A stretch of DNA of 64,000 nt from NCBI GenBank assembly GCA_029261715.1, contig JAJDAT010000026.1, forward strand, positions 62,001-126,000, read 5' to 3'. A program made the translations under genes and the position numbers. Below the pieces are notes generated by a model that was not told the origin of the DNA, searched no databases, and saw only the letters and a program-made list of their open reading frames with translations. The stretch comes from Nitrospinia bacterium. Lineage in GTDB: Bacteria; Nitrospinota; Nitrospinia; Nitrospinales; JAJDAT01. Positions 9,601 through 16,471 of the stretch are shown here, piece by piece. How positions within the stretch are numbered: the first letter of the stretch is position 1; each line of letters starts with the position of its first letter.

Positions 9601-9895
9601 GGAATTTTTCTTCGCTACCATCTTTGACCTCAATGGCAACTTTTAAAGTGTACGGAGATTGAAGAGGAGTTACGAATGCTTTTTTTTCAAGGTCTAAAGC
9701 CCCATTCCATTTAAGATTTCCTGAAAAAGGAGGGGGGTAATCCAGTTTCGCGATTGTTCTATTTTTGTAATCTTCAACTTCAAGAACTAGCTTAGTGATT
9801 TCCCCTTTAACTTTTGAGTATTCGAAATCTATGGTTATTTCTTCTATGGAGGGGGCAAAGTTTTTTTCTTTGATTTTAGTTTCTAGATAAATCAC
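6605..9895 (-). CDS. Large protein with metzincin-type zinc site and possible CHAT-like C-terminus
   Basis: A 1096-residue protein without signal peptide or membrane segments. The first 100 residues look beta-rich. Residues about 168-200 (LCDQLNKLGYYGG) resemble a peptidoglycan-binding-type helical domain. H731-E-L-G-H735-x5-H741 fits the HExxHxxxxxH zinc site, and CIMSY (M763) fits the metzincin Met-turn. The usual Gly in the zinc helix is Trp738. Residues about 840-1075 are separable: a His pair at 878-879 (YHHIGTG) and C988 (ILAFLSCPLLGW) followed by A-x-Q-Y-V-I-A-F-R resemble the catalytic layout of CHAT/caspase-like domains. The His-Cys spacing is long, so that part is tentative. It heads a two-gene operon with the 117-residue protein. 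An antibacterial or host-directed effector is plausible, but no secretion genes are seen nearby. Confidence 0.7.
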   Translation of the reverse strand: MIYLETKIKEKNFAPSIEEITIDFEYSKVKGEITKLVLEVEDYKNRTIAKLDYPPPFSGNLKWNGALDLEKKAFVTPLQSPYTLKVAIEVKDGSEEKFPQKPDYISDQKSPPSSPKSCGSPKEKTMELIKEEAPLTKTALKNAQIEVLYDSIEIVRAPWATNEETFDEGTREWLCDQLNKLGYYGGPPSLYAKFDLRFYKKALSRFRDNHKDLRNMHPGNILRSGYIKAFKDTNTTQLNFCCLDGKTWKEIPEEKALPKPTDVDINPRIFVEAIGYQADYKEGIDEFTDQYQGNPSTKMEKEKDRLNRPMIPLEAVIYLKNSKNMPELAPEAVGEVRVEWLVNEPPENTSNLPKSAPEYGFTKYYIDDFKIKAGVTNNCPEDYGGIKTPKENWKNPFFLENANYQPYEVKTDSDEEVVWGPTNVDPKFNRCLGRAGLIFWPSFIAGDRYQLKARLSFKGLPNEKELLKVNGKIEFETATFEIWRTAKISAIIGWPPRKSYDEVFEKVSKEYEHAYIHLDHSNIQYLGIEKCLTLEDYKSWLNLILKKCGDSKKELSDYLNHKLDGSGPINQKLLVQENKANFIDLKLILAQPNESKKVLLEFLGKDHSMSQYPGSPGVISPEILAVKEPYGINTSKIRGILIKIKEAFNHFQMFGEKMFLESVDPLYDLIKKKLREYYPDGFIALDYYLGDALIEAINKFADAPSASLGMGDRFLVVDQGVPGKPYFVFAHELGHCFWLRHYEIPMGSKSVSDHDLLDHNCIMSYTNEKSKNYPHHSAEKYTPHFCGMCNLKLRGWDVFSSKEEKPSPKTDIPKKKPQVKAVIYFDEKGTNQFETQQEINSIQRIFSASEIKIESHSLNEIPSIEEWFKKINTYDIYHHIGTGPIWCTHHLKNAHVLNNLLPKYPICFGSDDKIIGAEEDFVKSENLNKSYQGFLNKQPSVFSGSHSKIMEGRFQWPHPEKKYVTINASSISNLKNINTPKILAFLSCPLLGWEPSLAKAFIDKGTQYVIAFRCGYGSNQTAFVRDFYMTWAEKKLKPDSVPEIFRKVALKYPISEPVLFVSNLIWRIFLKSKNEADFESIAMDKNLTFEPHIIKL

Positions 9896-10014
9896 AAGTA
9901 GAATAATTTTTTGTGTGGTTATTGTTTTTTTGGATTATCTATGTTTTGCTGGCGGGCAGCTAATTGCGGGTTATCTTATGCGGAAGATTTATCGTCAGTT
10001 TGCGAAATGAACTT

Positions 10015-10034
10015 CGTCGTTTTTTGAAACGACG
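10015..10034 (-). terminator. Hairpin downstream of RNase P RNA
   Basis: An 8-bp perfect stem (CGTCGTTT/AAACGACG) with a 4-base loop lies 9 bases past the rnpB 3' end in the transcribed direction. No long T-run follows, so it may be a processing or stability hairpin and not a full intrinsic terminator. Confidence 0.35.
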
Positions 10035-10043
10035 TATAAGAAA

Positions 10044-10436
10044 GGCGGTATCGAAGTGAACCGTAAGCCGGGTCCTGTTCTCCAAGTAAATGGAGCGGCG
10101 ACCATTAATCTAGGCCAGTTGTTGCCAAAAGGCTCAAGCGATCAACCCGAAAGTATTGAGCGAGCAACCCTGAAACACTTTCCTATTCGATCTTGCTCCG
10201 GATAGGGCTTGCCAAGCTACCGTTGTTGCCAACGATACTGGTGAGCTCTTACCTCGCCTTTTCACCATTGCCGCCGAAACGTTAAGTTTTGGGTAGGCTG
10301 TGTATTTTCTGTGGCGCTTTCCTTGGGGTTACCCCCACTCCGCGTTACGGAGTATCCTGCTCTATGGAGCCCGGACTTTCCTCCCCTTTGGCCATAAAGC
10401 CAAAGCGGCGGTCGCCTAGTTTACTCCGATACCGCC
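10044..10436 (-). ncRNA. rnpB: RNase P RNA (bacterial type A)
   Basis: The minus strand contains the universal core near the 5' end (GGGGAGGAAAGTCCGGGCTC, running past CATAG), the P4 partner region, and the 3' conserved block with TAGATTAATGG and ACAGGACCCGGCTTA. Near the middle are AAGGTGAAAAGG and a GGTAAGAGCTCACC block. The ends pair as helix P1. Here the pairing can extend to 19 bp (10418-10436 with 10044-10062, one mismatch, two G-U), so the chosen boundaries are those of the extended helix. The mature RNA may be shorter by 8-9 bases at each end. The catalytic RNA trims tRNA 5' leaders with protein RnpA. The 5' end overlaps the stop codon and last codons of the zinc-ribbon gene, so the RNA is probably cotranscribed with it or made from a promoter inside it. 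Confidence 0.93.
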
Positions 10437-11155
10437 GGTTCTGTTTCTTCTTCGGGAATAAAGTATAAAATGCGACTGCAATGCTGGCATAGATGAATTT
10501 TTTCGCCAATCTTAACTTCAATAGCAGTCTGTAATAAGATCTGTTGGTGGCATCCCTGGCAGGCTGCATCGCGTATAGTTACCACAGCGATACCATCTCT
10601 TGCTTCAAGAATCCTATCGTAATGCTTTGACCATTTAGACTCGATTTCATTAAATATAGTGTCGTGTTTGGTTTTCAATTCAGCGATGTTTTTCTCAACG
10701 ATTGCGGCAGTCTCTTCTTTTTGTTTCTTAAACTCTTGAAACTTTTTTTCCTCTTCGCTGAATTTGCTTTTAATTTGAGGGATTTCGCTTTCTTTAACTT
10801 CTAACGTTTCCATAGTTTCGAGTTCTAAATCTTCTATCTCTGAAACTTTTTTCTTCGTGGATTCGATTTCGGCTAGTAGAGCGGTGTATTCTTTATTGGT
10901 TTTTACCGCCGGTAATTTAACTTTAGTTTTGGACATCCGATCATTTTCGCTGGCGGCGTCTTGCTCTAATTTTGATCTAGTTTTTTGAAGATCTTTAATT
11001 TCTTGCTGAATGCTTTCCAATGCTTTTTTTTCTTGATTTAAATGAGCTAAGGAAGTCTCAATTTGTTTGGGGATTTCTATCAGTTGTTTTTGTAGAAATT
11101 GGATCTCAAAATTGACTTCTTGAAGAGATATCAGTTGCTGAAGTTGGGGATTCAT
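10421..11155 (-). CDS. Coiled-coil protein with C-terminal C4 zinc ribbon (CT398/HP0958-like)
   Basis: The 244-residue cytoplasmic protein is a long helical hairpin (about residues 20-175, rich in K, E and Q) followed by a zinc ribbon with cysteines in ACQGCHQQ and LCQHCSRILYF. This is the architecture of the DUF164 family (Chlamydia CT398, Helicobacter HP0958), members of which have been linked to sigma-54/flagellar regulation and RNA binding. The exact role here is unknown. The gene directly precedes rnpB, an order I recall from other deltaproteobacterial-type genomes. Its stop codon (10421-10423) lies inside the RNase P P1 helix. Confidence 0.85.
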   Translation of the reverse strand: MNPQLQQLISLQEVNFEIQFLQKQLIEIPKQIETSLAHLNQEKKALESIQQEIKDLQKTRSKLEQDAASENDRMSKTKVKLPAVKTNKEYTALLAEIESTKKKVSEIEDLELETMETLEVKESEIPQIKSKFSEEEKKFQEFKKQKEETAAIVEKNIAELKTKHDTIFNEIESKWSKHYDRILEARDGIAVVTIRDAACQGCHQQILLQTAIEVKIGEKIHLCQHCSRILYFIPEEETEPAVSE

Positions 11156-11503
11156 GGATAACTTAAAACTAAAGGTTTAGAAATTATGAATTTGATATGA
11201 AAGTTATCATGCAATTAGAGCAGTTTGCAAATATTTAAAGCGGATTCCAATAATAGAAGCTTATTAATAGTATGGACTTATTTGGGGCTGATCAGCTCCT
11301 AAGGAACCAGGTAAACAATCGGTATAAAAACCGAGATTTCTCGACAAGCTCCTAAGGAACTAAAATAAGGAGGTCGCATTTCGAGAGCCTCAATGTGACA
11401 TTTTTTATTTTTTTGATTTTGGTTCCTTGGTTAATTAGCGGGCGAAGCCAGTCAGTCGCTCAAAGAGGCAGATAGAAAAATAGAATGAAGAGAAGGGAAA
11501 AAT
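11156..11503. other. Intergenic region upstream of the zinc-ribbon gene
   Basis: This 348-base spacer carries the promoter side of the zinc-ribbon gene and the 3' side of secF. It contains a direct repeat AGCTCCTAAGGAAC (11294-11307 and 11347-11360) and a weak hairpin CGGT/ACCG between the copies. No credible gene is seen. Confidence 0.5.
11294..11360. repeat. Pair of 14-bp direct repeats
   Basis: AGCTCCTAAGGAAC occurs twice with starts 53 bases apart. Neither copy is coding. It could be a short duplication or a protein-binding site pair. Confidence 0.5.
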
Positions 11504-12403
11504 TTATTTAGCTTTAGCGGCCAACCGTTTTTCTTCCCATATCACTAAGAATACGCTAGCAATAAATATAGAGGAATAAGTACCGACGACTATTCCAATT
11601 AAAAGCGCAAATGAAAAATCGTGGATTATTTCTCCGCCAAGAAAAAATAAACCCAACACCACAATTAAAGTAGTCCCAGAGGTGAGCAAAGTTCTGCTTA
11701 GCGTTTGATTGACGCTCATATTGATCAAACTTTCTAAGCTTTCTTTACTTTTTCGGCGAGTGTTTTCGCGGATTCGGTCAAATACTACGATTGTATCGTT
11801 CAACGAATAACCAATGATAGTTAAGATAGACGCTATAACCACTAAGGTGAACTCTTTGTCCAAGATCGAAAAAGCGCCAACAGTCAAGGTAACGTCGTGA
11901 AGAAGAGCCAAGATTGCGGCCAATGCAAACTTAACTTCAAACCGCCATGAAATATAAATAATAATTCCAATTGTGGCGTAAATTATAGAAAGAATAGCTT
12001 TTTCCCGTAAATCTTGTCCTACTTTAGGCCCGACAACTTCTACTCGTTCAAGAGTAACGTTTTCCGGGTTGCTCATACTTTTGCGGATTTTTTCGCCGAT
12101 CGCCTCAAGTTTGCCTTCTGATTTTTTGAAATTAATTAAAATGTCATTTTTAGATCCAAACTCTTGAATCGTGCTGTCGGAAAGACCTGCTTCTTTTAAG
12201 TTAGACCGGACCTCTTCTATATTAGGAGCCGTTTTAAATTGGAGTTGCACTAAAGTTCCTCCGGCAAAATCGATTCCATATCGAAGTCCGCCATGAAAGA
12301 CTATAGATGCCAAACTAGCCAAAATTAAAATTGCGGAAAGCCCCATTGCTATCCGTCTTTTACCTAAAAAATCAATTGCCAGATTACTTTTAATTATTTC
12401 CAT
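11504..12403 (-). CDS. secF: Protein translocase subunit SecF
   Basis: The 299-residue inner-membrane protein acts with SecD and YajC at the SecYEG channel, using the proton gradient to help pull and release exported proteins. An N-terminal helix (about 18-36) is followed by GGLRYGIDFAGGTLVQLQF, the family signature, then a periplasmic domain and five more membrane segments. Those include GYSLNDTIVVFDRIREN with the conserved Asp and Arg residues. The gene follows secD with a 41-base gap and is last in the yajC-secD-secF operon. Length is typical. Confidence 0.95.
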   Translation of the reverse strand: MEIIKSNLAIDFLGKRRIAMGLSAILILASLASIVFHGGLRYGIDFAGGTLVQLQFKTAPNIEEVRSNLKEAGLSDSTIQEFGSKNDILINFKKSEGKLEAIGEKIRKSMSNPENVTLERVEVVGPKVGQDLREKAILSIIYATIGIIIYISWRFEVKFALAAILALLHDVTLTVGAFSILDKEFTLVVIASILTIIGYSLNDTIVVFDRIRENTRRKSKESLESLINMSVNQTLSRTLLTSGTTLIVVLGLFFLGGEIIHDFSFALLIGIVVGTYSSIFIASVFLVIWEEKRLAAKAK

Positions 12404-12444
12404 ATCTAAAAAAGACCTTCGACTAAAACGTCGAGATAAATCGG

Positions 12445-13995
12445 TTAAATGCTAAGTCGCTCGAATTTTTTTCGGTTCATAGAGCTGTCGAAAATGGTTC
12501 GGCTCACGAAAACTGCGGTAAACATACTGGCGGCAATACCAATACATAAGGTAATTGCAAATCCCTTAATAGGGCCAGTGCCGAATTGGAATAAAACAAT
12601 AGCGGCGATGAATGTAGTTACATTTGCGTCGACGATTGTTCGGAACGCTTTTTCATAACCCGATTCGATTGAGGCTCTAACGGTTTTACCAAGCCTAATT
12701 TCTTCGCGGATTCTTTCAAAAATCAAAACGTTCGCGTCAATAGCCATGCCGACCGTCAAAATGATTCCGGCAATGCCTGGTAATGTCAGAGCTGCGTCAA
12801 AATAGGCTAGAGAGCCGAGCATCAAAACAAGGTTTAGAACTAATGCAACATTGGCTACTAAACCTGCTAGTTTGTAGTAAATTAAAATAAAACAAATTAC
12901 GAATGCGCCGCCGATGATAATAGAACGTACTCCCTTATCAATAGAATCTTGACCTAAAGAAGGACCTACAGTTCTATTTTCTAAAATTATTACCGGAGCG
13001 GGTAAAGCGCCAGCTCTTAAAACTAGAGCCAGGTCTTTAGCGTCTTCAGTCGTAAAACTCCCTGTAATTTGAGCTTGACCTCCAGGAATAGCGTCCTGGA
13101 TAACTGGAGCTGAATGGACAATGTCGTCTAAAACAATTGCCAATCGTTTTTTGACATTATCTCTAGTAACTTGATAGAAAACAGAAGCTCCATAACTATT
13201 AAAGTTTAGCGATACATAGGGTTCGTTAAATTGGCTGCTATCGTATCGTACTTCTGCGCTAGTCAGGGTTTCACCGGTTAAAACCGCCCGTTTTTTCAAA
13301 AGAAACGGGGTTAATGTGACTTTACCTTCTTTGTTTTCTTCGCGTTGGTTGAGAATTTCGTCGCCGTCAGGCATGTTGTTACGGGCTTTTTCAACGCTTA
13401 TGCTTTCGTCGACAAGCTTAAATTCAAGCCGAGCTGTTTTACCTATTAATTTAATAGCTCTTTCAGTGTCTTTAATTCCGGGCAATTGGATCAAAATCCG
13501 TCGTTCGCCTTGTCTTTGAATTGTAGGCTCAGACACGCCAAACTGATCAACGCGGTTGCGAATGGTTTCTAACCCTTGATTAACGGCATTTTCTTTTATC
13601 CGGTCGATTTCTGTCGGGGTAAAAGAATAAATCAAATTTGCTCTAGTTGGATCGGTCTCTTGTTTTTCTAGATGACCATAGTTTGCTAGAATTTTTTCTA
13701 TATCAGGGATATCTAATGCGTCAACAAGTTGAATACCGATTTTATAGCCGTCGTAATTAGCTCTTATACGATCAATCTCTAGATCTTCTTTTTCAATATT
13801 TCGCTTAATATCGTCTGCTACACGATCGAGACTGGCCTCTACCGCTTTTTCAACCTGAACTTCTAGCACTAAATGCATACCGCCTTGAAGGTCAAGCCCA
13901 AGCGTAATTTTTTCTTTAAGAGGGTAAGCGAGCCATACAGCGCCGATTAACACGGCAAGAATCAAAGGAATTTTCCACCGAAGATTTTTATACAT
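12445..13995 (-). CDS. secD: Protein translocase subunit SecD
   Basis: A 516-residue inner-membrane partner of SecF. The first helix (about 9-27) is followed by LGLDLQGGMHLVLEV. Next comes a large periplasmic P1 domain with NRVDQFGVSEPTIQRQG and then membrane segments 2-6 containing GPSLGQDSIDKGV, TLPGIAGIILTVGMAIDANV and LIFERIREE. The Asp in GMAIDANV is the proton-relay residue of the family. Length is mid-range for SecD (500-620). It starts 7 bases after the yajC stop. Confidence 0.96.
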   Translation of the reverse strand: MYKNLRWKIPLILAVLIGAVWLAYPLKEKITLGLDLQGGMHLVLEVQVEKAVEASLDRVADDIKRNIEKEDLEIDRIRANYDGYKIGIQLVDALDIPDIEKILANYGHLEKQETDPTRANLIYSFTPTEIDRIKENAVNQGLETIRNRVDQFGVSEPTIQRQGERRILIQLPGIKDTERAIKLIGKTARLEFKLVDESISVEKARNNMPDGDEILNQREENKEGKVTLTPFLLKKRAVLTGETLTSAEVRYDSSQFNEPYVSLNFNSYGASVFYQVTRDNVKKRLAIVLDDIVHSAPVIQDAIPGGQAQITGSFTTEDAKDLALVLRAGALPAPVIILENRTVGPSLGQDSIDKGVRSIIIGGAFVICFILIYYKLAGLVANVALVLNLVLMLGSLAYFDAALTLPGIAGIILTVGMAIDANVLIFERIREEIRLGKTVRASIESGYEKAFRTIVDANVTTFIAAIVLFQFGTGPIKGFAITLCIGIAASMFTAVFVSRTIFDSSMNRKKFERLSI

Positions 13996-14002
13996 TATCC
14001 GA

Positions 14003-14323
14003 TTATTTCCCCTCTCGGGTTTTTCCTATATAAGAACGTTCAATTTTTATTCGAACATTGTCCGCAATTTGAAGTGTAACGATATCGTCTTTAACTTTTT
14101 TGATGGTTCCGTGGATACCGCTCATTGTAATTACGTTATCCCCTTCTTTCAAATCACTAACCATCTTTCGTTGTTCTTGTTGTTTTTTTTGTTGAGGCCG
14201 AATTACGATGAAATAAAAAATCAAAAACATCATAATCATTGGCGGTAATAAAGCCAACATACCTCCCCCTCCTTCAGCTCCGTCTGGGGGTGGCGGCGCC
14301 ATAGCAAACGCTAAATCCAACAT
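14003..14323 (-). CDS. yajC: Preprotein translocase accessory subunit YajC
   Basis: A 106-residue single-pass protein. A short Pro/Gly-rich N-terminus (MAPPPPDGAEGGGG) precedes one membrane helix (about 25-41). Then come the family signature FYFIVIRPQQKKQQEQRKM and a small cytoplasmic domain with GDNVITMSGIHGTI. It is first in the yajC-secD-secF operon. The usual upstream genes tgt and queA are not here. Confidence 0.95.
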   Translation of the reverse strand: MLDLAFAMAPPPPDGAEGGGGMLALLPPMIMMFLIFYFIVIRPQQKKQQEQRKMVSDLKEGDNVITMSGIHGTIKKVKDDIVTLQIADNVRIKIERSYIGKTREGK

Positions 14324-14536
14324 AATTTCCTCGAATCGATAATAAGCAAACGTTTCAGATTAATTTGGCGGGGCTTTCGTTAACCTGGAATCGGTAAAAT
14401 GGATGGCGAAAAAACGTAGGTTCGTTTAGCGTGGCCATTCATTAAATTATTGATAAAGAGTAGCTTCTATCAAATCCAGGTCGGTTTGTCAAACTTTTAA
14501 ATAGGGCCTCGTTTCAATTGCCAAACCAATCCGGTG

Positions 14537-15112
14537 TTAATAAAATGCGGGTTCCACATTTGCTTCACCAGTGAGTTCCCGGTAAAGTTTGTGAAATTCC
14601 TCGGACTTTAAGCTGGGATTTCGTAGTTTTTCTAAACTTTCTTGTGAAATTTTGGTTTCTGATTTCGCATCCCAAGCAGATGTGGCAATAGCGACATAAT
14701 TAGGCGGATTCAACCGTTGGTGGATCAGGCTGTGAATATTGTCGTTTAATTTAAGCGCTAAATCTATAGCGTAACGGGCGTCTTCTGCGCTAATGCCCCC
14801 TCCAATTGCAATATTTGTTGGAGGATGTCCTCCCTTGGGTTTCCAATATTGAATGGTCTTACGCAATGTCTTAATGGATTTATCCTTTAATTCTTTGCGA
14901 ATTACTTTGTTGTTTTTCTTTTGTTTATGAGCTAACCAGATCTCGATAGTGCAGATACTGGTTTTATCGCGCTTACACCCTCCGGTTTTTGTTACAGAAT
15001 AGGGATAGGGAGAGTCTGGTAATTGAATTGCAAAAGAAGTCGCTGCCAGAGTGAAATATCCTGCCAATACAATTATAGCAATTTTAAAATTCTTATTTTT
15101 AGTCATAAACAT
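14537..15112 (-). CDS. Secreted hypothetical protein, 191 aa
   Basis: An N-terminal signal peptide (KIAIIVLAGYFTLAATSFA, cut near residue 29) precedes a soluble, Lys-rich domain with two cysteines (GGCKRDKTSICTIEIW), likely a periplasmic disulphide. A conserved-looking block, IAIGGGISAEDARYAIDLAL, follows. I do not recognise the family. The gene stands alone, divergent from the small YjfB-like genes and about 210 bases upstream of yajC on the same strand. Confidence 0.7.
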   Translation of the reverse strand: MFMTKNKNFKIAIIVLAGYFTLAATSFAIQLPDSPYPYSVTKTGGCKRDKTSICTIEIWLAHKQKKNNKVIRKELKDKSIKTLRKTIQYWKPKGGHPPTNIAIGGGISAEDARYAIDLALKLNDNIHSLIHQRLNPPNYVAIATSAWDAKSETKISQESLEKLRNPSLKSEEFHKLYRELTGEANVEPAFY

Positions 15113-15259
15113 TTGATTTTTATTGATTTTATTGTCTTGTTTGAGTTTGGGGTCAGGGAATTAGCTTGGAAAACTTTGAACTATTTTAACTTAAACCCAC
15201 TATAGATTGTCAAGCTAAGGGTTCTGCGAAAGCGTTATTTTACATTATTTGTTAAATTC

Positions 15260-15275
15260 TTGACAAAAGTGTGAC
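15260..15275 (+). promoter_or_regulatory. Shared TTG(A/T)CA..AAAGTGTGAC motif, copy 1
   Basis: TTGACAAAAGTGTGAC here and TTGTCACGAAAGTGTGAC at 16767-16784 share AAAGTGTGAC behind a TTG-x-CA start. They lie upstream of the YjfB-like pair and of the chemoreceptor gene. Copy 1 could also act as a -35 element, but no good -10 sits 17 bases on. Confidence 0.3.
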
Positions 15276-15296
15276 GAAAATTATTGAGTTCCTTTC

Positions 15297-15323
15297 TAAA
15301 GTTTCAGTAATTCGAAACGATAA
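15297..15323 (+). promoter_or_regulatory. Sigma-28 (FliA) promoter
   Basis: TAAAGTTT (15297-15304), an 11-base spacer and AACGATAA (15316-15323) match the enterobacterial FliA consensus TAAAGTTT-N11-GCCGATAA at 14 of 16 positions with exact spacing. The downstream gene encodes a YjfB-like putative motility peptide, which fits flagellar-class regulation. Confidence 0.75.
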
Positions 15324-15359
15324 GGGTCGTAAGGACCCAAAATTATAGGAGGAATCTTC

Positions 15360-15536
15360 ATGCAAGTGTCTAGTTCAAGCGCAAATGCGGGAGTTGCACA
15401 ACAGGCATCTATCGCAGCCGCAAAAACCGCTAATAATGTCCAGAAACAGCAGGGTGAAAATATTGAAAAGTTGTTGGATAGCGTTCCTCAACCTTCATCC
15501 GGTTCGACAGGACAAAATATTGACATTCAGGCCTGA
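15360..15536 (+). CDS. YjfB-like putative motility peptide, 58 aa
   Basis: The ATG at 15360 follows AGGAGGAA (from 15348) at good spacing. The 58-residue product is Ala/Ser/Gln-rich, beginning MQVSSSSANAGVAQQASIAA. A central helix ends in IEKLLDSVPQPSSG and the C-terminus is GQNIDIQA. That layout matches the YjfB 'putative motility protein' family of very small proteins (L-L-x-x-x-P-x-P then G-x-x-I/V-D). No signal peptide. It lies 37 bases downstream of a sigma-28 promoter and is probably cotranscribed with the related gene at 15678. Function in the family is unproven. Confidence 0.7.
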   Translation: MQVSSSSANAGVAQQASIAAAKTANNVQKQQGENIEKLLDSVPQPSSGSTGQNIDIQA

Positions 15537-15677
15537 AGTTGTTTTGTGTCCTTGGCCATTCGTTTGACTTTCCAAAAAATCAACGACTGGTAGTTGTTTC
15601 TATCTATTAAATCTTTAAGATTTTTCTCGAGAAAAGCTTTAAAGACGTTTTAAAACGAATCTTCAAGGAGGAACGAA

Positions 15678-15869
15678 ATGCCAATAGGAAATGTTAGCGC
15701 GGCAGCAGGAGCTCAAGCAGCTTCTTTAACTTCAGCAAGGCCAACAACTAATACCGCTCAAAGTCAAGGAGGGCAGAGCGCCTCACAAGCCTCTACATCG
15801 GAATCGGCAGAAACTGTCGATCACAGCATTCCGTCTAGTACAGGCAATAATGTGGACGTAACGGCCTAA
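15678..15869 (+). CDS. Small YjfB-like/low-complexity peptide, 63 aa
   Basis: The ATG is preceded by AAGGAGGAACGAA, a strong ribosome site. The peptide is Ala/Ser/Gln/Thr-rich (SQGGQSASQASTSESAE) and ends GNNVDVTA. This echoes the GQNIDIQA end of the upstream 58-residue protein, so it is probably a diverged second copy. It lacks the LLDSVPQP core. A strong terminator follows, so the two small genes look like one transcription unit. Confidence 0.6.
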   Translation: MPIGNVSAAAGAQAASLTSARPTTNTAQSQGGQSASQASTSESAETVDHSIPSSTGNNVDVTA

Positions 15870-15887
15870 TCTTGTTTAAGTTATATC

Positions 15888-15937
15888 GCCGACCGTCAGC
15901 CGTCTCGTAAGGCGGCTAGACGGTCGGCATTTTTTTA
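15888..15937. terminator. Strong intrinsic terminator
   Basis: GCCGACCGTCAGCCG pairs with CGGCT-A-GACGGTCGGC (one bulge) around an 8-base loop and is followed by ATTTTTTTA. It ends the small-gene operon. It lies between convergent genes and may also serve the NERD gene, whose stop is at 15935. Confidence 0.9.
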
Positions 15938-16471
15938 TCCCAATTCCTTGAGTTTTTTTAAAGCCTCTATAGTGGATTCAATAATTACCGAATCGACTAT
16001 TTCTGTTTTTTCTCTTTTCTTGAAAAAAACCTTCAGGTTTTTAAATTCAACAACGTTTTCGCCAAAATCGTCTGCCAAAGTTCCATTTGAAAAAACGATG
16101 AGAGGAGTCAGGCGAACTTCTTTTAAAATAGGCTCTAGACCGTTTAAAAGTAGACGGTTCCTCCACACGGGATTATAAATAGTTTCTTTTCCCGTCTCCC
16201 ATTCCCTTGAATTGATATCTCCGCGTATTTTTCCTTTTGCTTGAATAACGCTAATTACGAACACTTCGCAGGACGATACCGCCACAAAATCGATTCGTCC
16301 CATTCCGCCTTGGACTGGGACTGCAACGTTTTGAATGACAGTAAGATCTTTTCCTAATTGGTCGAATATTTTTTTTACGTCGTTTTTGCCTTCTGGCGCT
16401 CCGTTTTTTGAGCGACGAAGAAACCAAACTACAAGGAAGGCTATCCAACCAATACCCAAAATCCATTCCAT
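15935..16471 (-). CDS. NERD-domain membrane-anchored protein
   Basis: A 178-residue protein with one N-terminal membrane helix (about residues 2-18, MEWILGIGWIAFLVVWFLRR) and a cytoplasmic domain. It contains GKDLTVIQNVAVPVQGGMGRIDFVAVS and VFVISVIQAKGKIRGD. The D and the (V/I)xQAKG strand fit the NERD (nuclease-related) fold, in which D and E/Q-x-K form the active site. The usual ExK is QAK here, so nuclease activity is doubtful. NERD proteins are scattered in bacteria, often with DNA-processing partners. None is adjacent here. Confidence 0.65.
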   Translation of the reverse strand: MEWILGIGWIAFLVVWFLRRSKNGAPEGKNDVKKIFDQLGKDLTVIQNVAVPVQGGMGRIDFVAVSSCEVFVISVIQAKGKIRGDINSREWETGKETIYNPVWRNRLLLNGLEPILKEVRLTPLIVFSNGTLADDFGENVVEFKNLKVFFKKREKTEIVDSVIIESTIEALKKLKELG

